Source: CAZFCK01 sp964517355
Lineage (GTDB): Bacteria > Desulfobacterota > Desulfovibrionia > Desulfovibrionales > Desulfovibrionaceae
Direction: 5' to 3'
Assembly: GCA_964517355.1 (NCBI GenBank)
Contig: CAZFCK010000047.1
Coordinates: 1 to 24,375 of the forward strand
DNA length: 24,375 bases
Notes under the pieces: model-generated
Told to the model about the DNA's origin: nothing
The model's database searches: none
The model's input: the letters and a program-made list of their open reading frames with translations, nothing else
In this document: positions 7,155 through 14,469 of the stretch, in pieces
How the letters are laid out: each line of letters begins with the position of its first letter
How positions within the stretch are numbered: the first letter of the stretch is position 1
Position numbers and translations under genes: made by a program

Positions 7155-7880
7155 TCACGTGGCGGTCAGCCAGATGCGGCGGCCCATGGGCGTGAAGCAG
7201 CCGGCGGGCAGTTCCTTGAACGCGGGGTCGGGGGTGCGCGCCCGGGCCGCGATGGAGTGCTTATCCGGACCCGCGGCGATAAGCAGGGCGTTGCGCGCCC
7301 CTTCCAGGGCGCGCAAGGTCAGCCCCACGCCGCCGTGGGACAACGCGGCCGCCCAGCGGGTGGGCTTGTTCAGCGCGGGATCGCCTGGAAGCAGTCCGCC
7401 AAGGCCGCCGTCGGCCCCCACGTCGATCAGCAGAATATCCCAAGGCGGCGGTTCAATCGAAGCGGATTGCTGGAAATGGCGCTCGAGTTCGTGCTCGTAA
7501 CCCGCCACGGCCCTGGCAGTGCCGTGCTCCATGGGGATGGGGTGCAGGTTCACTCCGGGGAGCTGCGTGTTGCGCAAGGCCCGCTTCGTGCGTTGCAGGG
7601 CGCTTTCCGCGCTGTCCTCCGCGGACAAGGAACGTTCCCAGGCCCAAAAGACGTGCAGACTGCTCCAGTCGATGGCCGCGTGTTGCGGGCCAAACGGGAG
7701 CGCGGCGCACAGTTGCAAGACCTCGGGGGATGCGCTGATGCAAACGTTGCAGCAGCCCCTTTGCCGCACGGCAAGATGCGCCATTTCGCGCACGAAAGCC
7801 GCGCCGGAGCGGATCAGGGCGTCCAGATCCGGAAAGTCCCAGATTTCCGGGCCGCGAGGTTTGCGTTTGAAGAAAAACAT
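7155..7880 (-). CDS. 6-phosphogluconolactonase-like protein, catalytic motif degenerate
   Basis: A 241-residue protein, normal length for 6-phosphogluconolactonase (6PGL, DevB/SOL family), which hydrolyses 6-phosphogluconolactone in the oxidative pentose phosphate pathway. Family landmarks are visible: an HVFWAWER strand near 76-83, HPIP at 113-116, PWDILLIDVGADGG at 146-159, LLPGDPAL, LTLRALEGARNALLI, GPDK and a terminal GRRIWLTAT. The usual DGHTAS signature reads DGGLGG at 157-162, so the catalytic histidine is absent, and the usual GDER is AWER. The protein may therefore be inactive, regulatory or act differently. No glucose-6-phosphate dehydrogenase gene is present in the window. The ribosome binding site is weak (GGTGA). 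Confidence 0.72.
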   Translation of the reverse strand: MFFFKRKPRGPEIWDFPDLDALIRSGAAFVREMAHLAVRQRGCCNVCISASPEVLQLCAALPFGPQHAAIDWSSLHVFWAWERSLSAEDSAESALQRTKRALRNTQLPGVNLHPIPMEHGTARAVAGYEHELERHFQQSASIEPPPWDILLIDVGADGGLGGLLPGDPALNKPTRWAAALSHGGVGLTLRALEGARNALLIAAGPDKHSIAARARTPDPAFKELPAGCFTPMGRRIWLTAT

Positions 7881-8064
7881 GCTTCACCGTAGCCGGGTAA
7901 TTGTCTGCGCACAACGCACGACGCCAAAGGACTGGAATATCAGCCTACACCAAAGCCCGGGTGAACGCATCACCTGAATTGCCGTTATGGAAAACGGCGC
8001 TGCAACATGGATTCAAAAAATACCAGTCTACGGCGTTTTATTGTGCGGCGTCATCGGAAGCCGT

Positions 8065-8168
8065 CTAGCGCATTTTCGCCTTTGGAAAAGGCTCACCCCT
8101 GAAACAATGTTCATTGTTTCAGAGAAATGCATAAGAGCATCTACCTTTTTCAAAGTAAAGACGCTCTA
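8065..8168 (-). repeat. 106-bp three-hairpin repeat, copy E (inverted, diverged)
   Basis: Read on the minus strand, this 104-base segment aligns along its whole length with the complete copies but has many substitutions. All three stems persist: the third reads GCCTTT-TCC-AAAGGC and the second has CTGAAACAATG/CATTGTTTCAG. It is bordered by TA on both sides. Its right end supplies the TAG stop codon of hcpR. Confidence 0.85.
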
Positions 8169-8837
8169 GAGTTTTTTGCCCAGGGCCACGGCTTCCAGGG
8201 CTGCCTGGTCCAGAATGCGTATGCTCTGGCCTTGTATGTCCAACAGATTGCTTTCGGAGAATTTTTTCAGGATGCGGGAGAGCGTTTCCGGGATTGTCCC
8301 CAGCAACGCGGCCAACTGCCCCTTGGGGAGATCCAGAAGAATGTCCCGCCCCCCTTGTGCGGCCTGGAGCAGGAGCACGTGCTGGGCGAACCGCGCCGGG
8401 ACTTCCTTGAGGCTCAGTTCCTCTATCTTGGAGACGAAGCTGCGCAACCTGAGGGAAAGCAGGGCCAGCATGCTCAGGGCGAGGTCCGGAGCTTCGCGGA
8501 TCAGCTCCACAAATTCCCGCTTGGGGATGAACACGATTTCGCTTGGCTCCAGGGCCTGTGCAGTGGCGGGCAGTGCCGCGCCCTTGAACAAGGCCACCTC
8601 CGCGAACACTTCGCCCGGGCCGAAGACGTGCAGAATCTGCTCTTTGCCGTTCAGGGAGGCCTTGAAGATGCGCACCAGGCCGCCTGCCACGGCATAGAGC
8701 CCGCCCGCTTCCTGCCCCTCGCTGCAAATGATTTCATTTTTTTCAAAATGGCTGCTGCTGGAAATGCGGGCAAGGGCTTCCAGGTGCGTTTCTTCCAATC
8801 CACTAAAAAAGCTGATTTTATCTATGGCGTTGCGCAT
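8166..8837 (-). CDS. hcpR: Crp/Fnr-family regulator, HcpR type
   Basis: A 223-residue transcription factor with an N-terminal cyclic-nucleotide-binding-type beta-barrel (about 15-130) and a C-terminal winged helix (PKGQLAALLGTIPETLSRIL region, about 160-195). HcpR proteins in Desulfovibrio respond to nitrosative stress and control hcp; the assignment rests on the divergent arrangement with hcp and the operator between them. GGAGGA precedes the chosen ATG at 8837. A longer in-frame start at 8933 is rejected because it would place the operator inside the coding sequence and add a tail atypical of the family. There is no cysteine cluster for Fe-S binding as in Fnr. The gene ends inside the border of a 106-bp repeat copy. 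Confidence 0.85.
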   Translation of the reverse strand: MRNAIDKISFFSGLEETHLEALARISSSSHFEKNEIICSEGQEAGGLYAVAGGLVRIFKASLNGKEQILHVFGPGEVFAEVALFKGAALPATAQALEPSEIVFIPKREFVELIREAPDLALSMLALLSLRLRSFVSKIEELSLKEVPARFAQHVLLLQAAQGGRDILLDLPKGQLAALLGTIPETLSRILKKFSESNLLDIQGQSIRILDQAALEAVALGKKL

Positions 8838-8925
8838 GTCGATCTTGGTCCTCCAACGTGTGCGCGGGAATGAAACGCGGTTTTGTCGTATAAAAAAAAC
8901 AAAAGGCTTGGAAAAAAACGCTGCA

Positions 8926-8941
8926 TTTGACATAAGTCAAA
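8926..8941. promoter_or_regulatory. Palindromic operator, probable HcpR site
   Basis: TTTGAC-ATAA-GTCAAA is a perfect inverted repeat with a 4-base spacer, the Fnr/HcpR-type layout. It lies between the divergent hcpR and hcp genes, 89 bases from the hcpR start and 95 from the hcp start. A weak -10-like CATACA at 8963-8968 would place the site near -41 of hcp, the usual position for activation. Confidence 0.75.
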
Positions 8942-9035
8942 GTGGATTTCCATAAGCTAAGCCATACAAGGGGCGTCAGCAAGATGCAATGATCCTCGCG
9001 CAGATGGCGCGCAGGCAACAAATCAGGAGGACGCG

Positions 9036-10676
9036 ATGTTTTGTTATCAATGCGAGCAGACGGCAAAGGGCGAAGGATGCACCAAAAAAGGCGTGTGCGG
9101 AAAAAGTCCGGATACGGCGGCCCTGCAGGACCTTCTTGTGTACGCCCTCAAAGGGCTTTCCCAGGTGGCTCTGGCGGCGGAAGCCCTGGGCATTCGCGAC
9201 AACGAGGTGGATGTGTTTACGGCCGAAGCCACGTTCGCCACGCTGACCAACGTGAGTTTCGACCCGGAGCGCATCGCGGCGCTTGTCCAGCGTTGTGCGG
9301 CGTTGCGCGAACGCTTGGCGGCCCAGGTGGAACAAAGGGGCGGCACGCCTCCGAAAGAAGGGCCCGCCGCGTTCGCTCCGGAAGCTTCCCTTGAAGGCAT
9401 GATCCGGCAAGGGGAGAAGCACGCCATTCCCGAGGAAAAGGACCCCAACGCGGACATTGAATCCCTGAAACAGACGCTCATCTACGGTATGAAGGGCGTG
9501 GCCGCCTATGCCGATCACGCGCGCATTCTGGGGCAGGAGGACGTGGAGATCTACAGCTTCCTGCACAGGGGATTAGCGGCCACGTTGCGTAATGATCTGA
9601 CTCTGGAAGACGCGCTGGCGCTGGTCATGGAGTGCGGCCGCGTGAACCTGCGCGCCATGGAACTGCTCGACGCGGCCAATACGGGAACCTACGGGCATCC
9701 CGTGCCCACGGAAGTTCCTTTGGGGTACAGGCCGGCCAAGGCCATTCTCGTTTCCGGGCACGATCTGCGCGATTTGAAAATGCTGTTGGAGCAAACCCAG
9801 GGCAAAGGCATCGACATCTACACCCACGGGGAAATGCTCCCCACCCACGGCTATCCCGAACTCAAAAAATATGGGCATTTCTTCGGACATTACGGTACGG
9901 CCTGGCAGAATCAGTTAAAAGAGTTCAGCGAATTTCCGGGCGCCATCCTCATGACCACCAATTGCATCCAGAAGCCGGCGCTTTCTTATGAAGACGCCAT
10001 TTTCACCACAGGGCTGGTCAGTTGGCCCGGCGTGCGCCATATCCCGGCGGATGCCAAAGGTGACAAGGATTTTTCGACCGTCATCGAAAAGGCGCTGGCC
10101 ATGCCTGGTTTCACCGGGGAGCGGGACAAAGGTTCCGTGATGGTGGGTTTTGCGCGGAACGCGATCATGGGAGTGGCCGAGACCGTGATCAACGCCGTGA
10201 AAAACGGCGACATACGCCATTTCTTCCTGGTCGCGGGGTGCGACGGCGCAAAGCCGGGACGGAATTACTACACGGAATTCGTGGAAAAAGTGCCTGAAGA
10301 CTGCGTCGTCCTGACGCTGGCCTGCGGCAAATTCCGCTTTTTCGACAAAAAACTGGGCGCCATCGGCGGCATCCCGCGTCTTTTGGATGTGGGGCAGTGC
10401 AACGACGCCTATTCGGCCATTCAGATCGCTGTGGCTCTTTCCAAAGCCTTTGACTGCGATGTGAACGAACTGCCCCTTTCCATGGTGCTCTCGTGGTACG
10501 AGCAGAAGGCCGTGGCCATCCTGCTCACCCTGCTGTACCTGGGCATCAAGAATATCCGGCTCGGCCCCTCGTTGCCCGCGTTCCTCTCACCGAACGTGTT
10601 GCAATATCTGGTGGAGCATTTCGACATCAAGCCCATCAGCACTCCTGATGCGGATTTGCAGGCGATTCTCGGCTAA
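9036..10676 (+). CDS. hcp: Hydroxylamine reductase / hybrid-cluster protein
   Basis: A 546-residue cytoplasmic metalloprotein. The proximal cluster ligands C3, C6, C15 and C21 have the CX2CX8CX5C spacing of the Desulfovibrio type. All eight ligands of the hybrid 4Fe-2S-2O cluster can be placed: H242, E266, C310, C402, C430, C455, E489 and K491, matching the D. vulgaris residues with small offsets. The family reduces hydroxylamine in vitro and is linked to nitric oxide detoxification in vivo. AGGAGG precedes the ATG. The gene is followed by a strong terminator and then by the ferredoxin thought to supply its electrons. The divergent HcpR and the operator at 8926-8941 suggest induction by nitrosative stress. 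Confidence 0.97.
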   Translation: MFCYQCEQTAKGEGCTKKGVCGKSPDTAALQDLLVYALKGLSQVALAAEALGIRDNEVDVFTAEATFATLTNVSFDPERIAALVQRCAALRERLAAQVEQRGGTPPKEGPAAFAPEASLEGMIRQGEKHAIPEEKDPNADIESLKQTLIYGMKGVAAYADHARILGQEDVEIYSFLHRGLAATLRNDLTLEDALALVMECGRVNLRAMELLDAANTGTYGHPVPTEVPLGYRPAKAILVSGHDLRDLKMLLEQTQGKGIDIYTHGEMLPTHGYPELKKYGHFFGHYGTAWQNQLKEFSEFPGAILMTTNCIQKPALSYEDAIFTTGLVSWPGVRHIPADAKGDKDFSTVIEKALAMPGFTGERDKGSVMVGFARNAIMGVAETVINAVKNGDIRHFFLVAGCDGAKPGRNYYTEFVEKVPEDCVVLTLACGKFRFFDKKLGAIGGIPRLLDVGQCNDAYSAIQIAVALSKAFDCDVNELPLSMVLSWYEQKAVAILLTLLYLGIKNIRLGPSLPAFLSPNVLQYLVEHFDIKPISTPDADLQAILG

Positions 10677-10693
10677 GCACGGGGGCGAAGAAC

Positions 10694-10742
10694 GGAGGGG
10701 GAAACCCTTGGGGTTTCCCCCCTCACATCTAATTATTTTTTT
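10694..10742 (+). terminator. Rho-independent terminator of hcp
   Basis: GAGGGGGAAACCC and GGGTTTCCCCCCTC form a long stem with one bulge about 20 bases after the hcp stop. A T-rich tract (AATTATTTTTTTA) follows. The ferredoxin gene 95 bases downstream would need readthrough or its own promoter. Confidence 0.75.
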
Positions 10743-10836
10743 ATTTTTCCAAAAAATACACGGTTTATAAAAATCTCCACTCGGAAAATCGAGTAGAAAA
10801 GTTGAATTTTCAATTTATTCCAACCAGGGGGGGATC

Positions 10837-11595
10837 ATGGCCATTCGTGAGATCATTGAAATAGACGAGGCGCTTTGCGACGGATGCGGGCAGTGCGTGC
10901 CCAATTGCGCGGAAGGGGCGCTAAGGATAGTGGACGGCAAGGCCAGGCTGGTGGCGGAGAAATATTGCGACGGTCTGGGGGCGTGCCTGGGCGAATGCCC
11001 CACAGGCGCATTGCGCATTGTGCGGCGCGAGGCCGACGCTTTTGATGAAGAGGCCGTGGAACGCCTGCTGGCTGAGCACGAGGATTGTTCGCACGTTGAG
11101 GCCTGCCCAGAAGGCGGAGTCGCAACGCTTTGCCACGGTCTTGGGGAGCAGACGTGCGCTTGCGCAAGGCCGGATACGGATGGGACGCCTTCGGCATTGC
11201 ACCATTGGCCGGTGCAATTGCGTCTGGTCCCTCCTGATGCGCCTTTTCTCAAAAACGCGGACATCCTGCTGCTTGCGGATTGCGCGGCGCTTTCCGTGCC
11301 CGCCCTGCACCAGCGTTACGTCCCTGGAAAAGTGGTGCTCATGGGCTGTCCCAAGTTCGACGACGCCCCGTTTTATGTGCAACGCTTGCGCGACATTCTC
11401 AAGGGAAACGAGGTTTCCTCGCTCACCGTATTGGAAATGGAAGTTCCCTGTTGCGCCGCGCTTTCACGGATAGCGGCCCGCTCGGGGGCGCTTGCCGGAA
11501 GCGACGTGCCCGTGACGCGCATTGTGGCGGCCCGCACCGGCCAGGAATGTCTGCGTGAGGTTGTCAATCCAGCGGAACAGCTTTCGCTCGTATAA
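10837..11595 (+). CDS. Iron-sulfur ferredoxin-type protein paired with Hcp
   Basis: A 252-residue cytoplasmic protein. The N-terminal ferredoxin fold has a complete first cluster motif C14-X2-C17-X2-C20-X3-C24. In the second motif (YCDGLGACLGECP) only C44, C50 and C54 are present and the second Cys is L47. More cysteines follow at 84, 90, 99, 107, 109, 129, 161 and the pair 185-186, suggesting further metal or redox chemistry in the C-terminal domain. Similar genes lie beside hcp in other Desulfovibrio (frdX in the HcpR regulon), so electron donation to Hcp is the likely role, by inference. A GGGGGG ribosome binding site precedes the start. It converges on the sigma-54 regulator gene with only 54 bases between stops. 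Confidence 0.85.
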   Translation: MAIREIIEIDEALCDGCGQCVPNCAEGALRIVDGKARLVAEKYCDGLGACLGECPTGALRIVRREADAFDEEAVERLLAEHEDCSHVEACPEGGVATLCHGLGEQTCACARPDTDGTPSALHHWPVQLRLVPPDAPFLKNADILLLADCAALSVPALHQRYVPGKVVLMGCPKFDDAPFYVQRLRDILKGNEVSSLTVLEMEVPCCAALSRIAARSGALAGSDVPVTRIVAARTGQECLREVVNPAEQLSLV

Positions 11596-11621
11596 ACGAC
11601 AGGCGGATAAACGACAGGGCG
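11592..11621 (+). repeat. 15-bp tandem duplication at the ferredoxin stop codon
   Basis: ATAAACGACAGG followed by CGG, then again by GCG: two units of 15 bases with 13 identical. The first unit contains the TAA stop. It is probably a small replication slippage product. Confidence 0.6.
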
Positions 11622-11649
11622 CCAAAGCAAGCAGCAACCAAGTACCGCG

Positions 11650-13056
11650 TCAATTCTCCTGGCGTTCGATGTTGTGTTTTTTCAATAACTCGTACAAATG
11701 CCCCCTGGATATGCCGGCAACGCCGGCCGCGCGGCGAACATCGTTTGTCACGTGCCGCAGGAGTCCGAGCAGGTACTCGCGTTCGTTGCGTGTGCGGAAT
11801 TCCTTGAGCGGGGGATAGGCGTTCTTGACGGGCGCGGTTGCGGTGTGCGACGCGCCGGGGTGCGGCTGCGCGTGCCCTTCCATGGTGCTGCGCATGACGT
11901 GGACGCGGACTTCCAGGGGCAGATGGGCGGCGAAAAGAGTTGGCTGCATGGCTGCTGCGGCAAGGGCGCGATCCACGGCGTGCGAAAGTTCACGCACGTT
12001 CCCCGGCCAGGGGTAGGCGCGCAGGGTTTCTATGAAATCATCCGCCACCTCTTTGCTGCAGATATTGCGGCGCAGGCAATGGTCGTCCATGAAGTAGGTC
12101 AGCAGGACCATAAGGTCTTGCATGCGCTCCCGTAGGGGGGGCAGCGCTATGTTGAGGCCTTGGAGGCGATAGAGCAGATCGCTGCGAAAAAGCCCCAGTT
12201 GGGCCATTTCATCCAGATTGCGGTTGGTGGCCGCGATCAACCTGAAATCGCTCTGTAGTTCGTGCCTCGCGCCCACAGGTCGGAAACTGCGTTCTTCCAG
12301 CACGCGCAAAAAGGCGCGCTGGATGCTCATGGGCAGTTCACCAACCTCGTCGAGGAAAAGGCTTCCTCCGTCAGCCTGGGCCACCAGGCCTTGGCGGTCG
12401 CGCTCCGCCCCTGTAAAGGAACCTTTGAGGTGGCCGAAAAGTTCGCTTTCCACAATGCTTTCGGTGAGTGCGGCGCAGTCCACGGTGATCAGCGGCCCCT
12501 GGCAGCGCTGGCTATTTGCGTGGATGGCGCGAGCCAGCAAGCCTTTGCCCGTTCCTGTTTCTCCATACAAGAGCACGTTGACTTCGCTGGAGGTGGCGGT
12601 TGCGGCAAGGGTAAGACACGAGCGCATGGCCGGGCTTTGCCCGATGACGCCGGCGCGGGTGAACCCGGCAATGGATGGGGCGTCCTGCTGGGCGTGCCTG
12701 AAGGCCAGGGAACGCTCAATGGCGAGGGCCACTTTGTCCACGCTCAAGGGTTTCGGCAGATAGTTGGCCACGCCGTGGCGCAAGGCGGTTTCGGCGTCGT
12801 CCGGGTTTCCGTGGCTGGTGATGACGATGACTTCAGGCGGCTGGGGCAAGTTGCGCAGCCAGGGCAACAAGCCGAAGCCGTTACCGTCGGGCAGCAACAC
12901 GTCCAGGAGGATCAGGTCGCAGTTCTGCTCCTGAGCCAGGGATAAGCCGTGCTCAAGGGAATGGGCGCAAAACGGGGTGTGTCCCATTTCGCGGGCGGCT
13001 TCCTCCACCAGCATGCATACGAGTTTCTCATCGTCGATGGTCAATATCCGGGCCAT
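11650..13056 (-). CDS. Sigma-54-dependent response regulator (NtrC family)
   Basis: A 468-residue activator with three domains. The receiver (1-120) has D52 as acceptor and K102. The AAA+ domain (about 138-365) has Walker A GETGTGKG at 165-172, GSFTGA at 212-217 (the sigma-54 contact loop, a common GAFTGA variant) and Walker B FLDEVGE around D236/E237. A Fis-type helix-turn-helix near 430-462 (VRRAAGVAGISRGHLYELLKK) completes it. Such proteins open sigma-54 promoters when phosphorylated. It starts four bases after the stop of the receiver-HPt gene, so the two are one operon and probably one relay. No histidine kinase is in the window. A sigma-54 promoter match lies 967 bases upstream of its start, just beyond the operon, and is a natural target candidate. 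Confidence 0.93.
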   Translation of the reverse strand: MARILTIDDEKLVCMLVEEAAREMGHTPFCAHSLEHGLSLAQEQNCDLILLDVLLPDGNGFGLLPWLRNLPQPPEVIVITSHGNPDDAETALRHGVANYLPKPLSVDKVALAIERSLAFRHAQQDAPSIAGFTRAGVIGQSPAMRSCLTLAATATSSEVNVLLYGETGTGKGLLARAIHANSQRCQGPLITVDCAALTESIVESELFGHLKGSFTGAERDRQGLVAQADGGSLFLDEVGELPMSIQRAFLRVLEERSFRPVGARHELQSDFRLIAATNRNLDEMAQLGLFRSDLLYRLQGLNIALPPLRERMQDLMVLLTYFMDDHCLRRNICSKEVADDFIETLRAYPWPGNVRELSHAVDRALAAAAMQPTLFAAHLPLEVRVHVMRSTMEGHAQPHPGASHTATAPVKNAYPPLKEFRTRNEREYLLGLLRHVTNDVRRAAGVAGISRGHLYELLKKHNIERQEN

Positions 13057-13060
13057 GGTC

Positions 13061-13882
13061 TCAATTCGCGGTTACGTGTTGGGAGAGCAGAACCAATGTC
13101 TCGTCCAAGGTCGCGGCCAGAGCCGGCGCCAGGACGCGGGCCTGGGCCAGATGCATGTCGCGCAGCGCGCTTTCCATATCCGCGGCTATGCTGCGCAACG
13201 CCCGCGCCCCGAGCATGTCCGCGCAATCCTTGAGTGAATGCGCCAGCCGTAGCGCCAGGGCGTGATCGGCCTTGGAGGGCGCGGTTTTATCCAGGGCCCG
13301 GCGGAGTTGGCCGTTCATCTCCACGCTTTCACGCAGGAATTCCTCGGCCATGCGTTGATAGAGTTGCAGCTTGCCGTTCAAGCGGCTGAGGGCGGCGTCC
13401 ACGTCCAGGAGTCCCACGGGGGGGGTGTGCGCATGATGTTTGTGGGGGGCGTCTCTCTGCGCCGCAAGGTTCATGGCCGTCGCCACGACCCGCAACAGCG
13501 CTTCGCCGTTCACGGGTTTGATCAGGTAATCGTCCATCCCCGCTTGGAGGCAGAGCAGCCGGTCTTCCTCCATATTCGAGGCGCTCATGGCCACCAGAGG
13601 TATGGCCGGGTCCCAGCCGCCGCCGTCCGTGTTGCGGATTCTGCGGGCCAGTTCATCTCCCGGGAAGTCCGGCAGCCGCATGTCCACCAGAGCCATGTCG
13701 CACGGCTCGGAGGCAAGAACGCTGAGCGCCTCTTCTGCGCTGGCTGCTTGCAGCACGTGGTGGCCGGCCTGTTCCAGGGTGTTGACCGCGAAGATACGCG
13801 AAGCAGGGGTATCTTCGACCAACAGGACACGTCCACTGCGTGCCGTGATGGGAAAGGCCAATGCGTAATACGTGTCTGTCAT
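13061..13882 (-). CDS. Response-regulator receiver fused to HPt phosphotransfer domain
   Basis: A 273-residue cytoplasmic relay protein. The receiver (about 18-135) shows E23/D24, acceptor D67 in ALVDMRLPD, S100 and K122 in YLIKP. A His-rich linker (HKHHAHT) leads to an HPt domain (about 155-273) with the phospho-histidine H215 in AHSLKDCADMLGA. It has no output or kinase domain, so it most likely shuttles phosphate between a hybrid kinase encoded elsewhere and the sigma-54 regulator encoded immediately downstream. AAGGGAG stands about seven bases before the ATG at 13882, which is preferred over an upstream in-frame ATG at 13954 that adds a non-homologous tail. Confidence 0.9.
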   Translation of the reverse strand: MTDTYYALAFPITARSGRVLLVEDTPASRIFAVNTLEQAGHHVLQAASAEEALSVLASEPCDMALVDMRLPDFPGDELARRIRNTDGGGWDPAIPLVAMSASNMEEDRLLCLQAGMDDYLIKPVNGEALLRVVATAMNLAAQRDAPHKHHAHTPPVGLLDVDAALSRLNGKLQLYQRMAEEFLRESVEMNGQLRRALDKTAPSKADHALALRLAHSLKDCADMLGARALRSIAADMESALRDMHLAQARVLAPALAATLDETLVLLSQHVTAN

Positions 13883-14022
13883 ATCTGACTCCCTTTCATT
13901 TTTTTCTGACACATATTCCGAAAAAGGTGAATCAAAAGACTGCGTCCAGGGCATATTTATTTTTTAAAAAAGTAACTCGCTGTAATTAGGGAAGAAAATT
14001 TGTTATAGGAAAAAGAAAAAAA

Positions 14023-14038
14023 CGGTACGGTCTTTGCT
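14023..14038 (+). promoter_or_regulatory. Candidate sigma-54 (-24/-12) promoter
   Basis: CGGTACG-GTCT-TTGCT matches the consensus TGGCACG-N4-TTGCW at 10 of 12 defined positions, with GG and GC separated by the required 10 bases. It points away from the adjacent operon that encodes a sigma-54 activator. An A-rich tract precedes it. The predicted start of transcription is about 14049. Confidence 0.45.
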
Positions 14039-14048
14039 TATATAAAAG

Positions 14049-14318
14049 TTGACAATCGCCTTGGTCCACTGAGTAATCGGTAAGGGCCGTGTTCTTTTGG
14101 TGTACGGCGATTGCGCCTCATGCCTGTGACGTGCCGCACGGCAAGATTGCGGAAGAAAGAAGGCGGCTACAGTGATTCCCCGCCGCTCCTGGCCAGGTGC
14201 TTTAGCCGGAGCGGATTATTGGAAGATGGTTTCTCCTAGATAATGCCGGGACGTTGGGTGGGCCTGCGTTCCCGAGCAGGCTCCTCGTGTGAAGGGTCCG
14301 CGCAGCCGGCGCGGACCC
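14049..14318 (+). ncRNA. Hypothetical structured small RNA downstream of the sigma-54 promoter
   Basis: This is inferred only. The segment from the predicted start to the end of a perfect 10-bp GC-rich hairpin (GGGTCCGCGC/GCGCGGACCC, 14294-14303 with 14309-14318) has no open frame with a ribosome binding site and contains several perfect stems. The last hairpin is not followed by a strong T-run, so the 3' end is uncertain. Confidence 0.22.
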
Positions 14319-14469
14319 ATCGCGCTTCTTGGCCCGGAGGGTCTCTCCATAAGGGCATGCAGGTATTTTCTGGGAAGGAATCCCCCTGGTGCGAGGTGCT
14401 CCACCTGGCCTCCTTTCGATGATGCGTCTTGGAAAGGGAAAAGGCTGGGAATTCGAGTACGAAAAAAAA

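Larger units (their letters stand above)
13883..14469. other. 587-bp non-coding region with structure and a sigma-54 promoter match
   Basis: No protein gene is supported on either strand. AT-rich sequence (13960-14050) contains a plus-strand sigma-54 consensus match, followed by about 270 bases rich in perfect short stems: CAATCGCC/GGCGATTG (14053-14060 with 14106-14113), CCGCTCC/GGAGCGG (14183-14189 with 14208-14214), GCCTGC/GCAGGC (14262-14267 with 14276-14281) and a 10-bp stem at 14294-14318. The region must also hold the minus-strand promoter of the receiver-HPt operon, which was not identified. Confidence 0.6.

Noticed and set aside
5452..7500. Long plus-strand open frame across gltX, nfu and the 6PGL-like gene
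   Set aside because: It is antisense to three clear genes, is Gly/Val/His/Gln-biased as expected for the complement of GC-rich coding DNA, and has no ribosome binding site or motif.
7987..8169. Plus-strand 60-codon frame between the 6PGL-like gene and hcpR
   Set aside because: No ribosome binding site, and its second half is the inverted 106-bp repeat.
10802..10813. TTGAATTTTCAA upstream of the ferredoxin gene as a second HcpR site
   Set aside because: TTGA and TCAA are only 4 bases apart, whereas the hcp site has 6 between the same halves. The spacing does not fit Fnr/HcpR binding.
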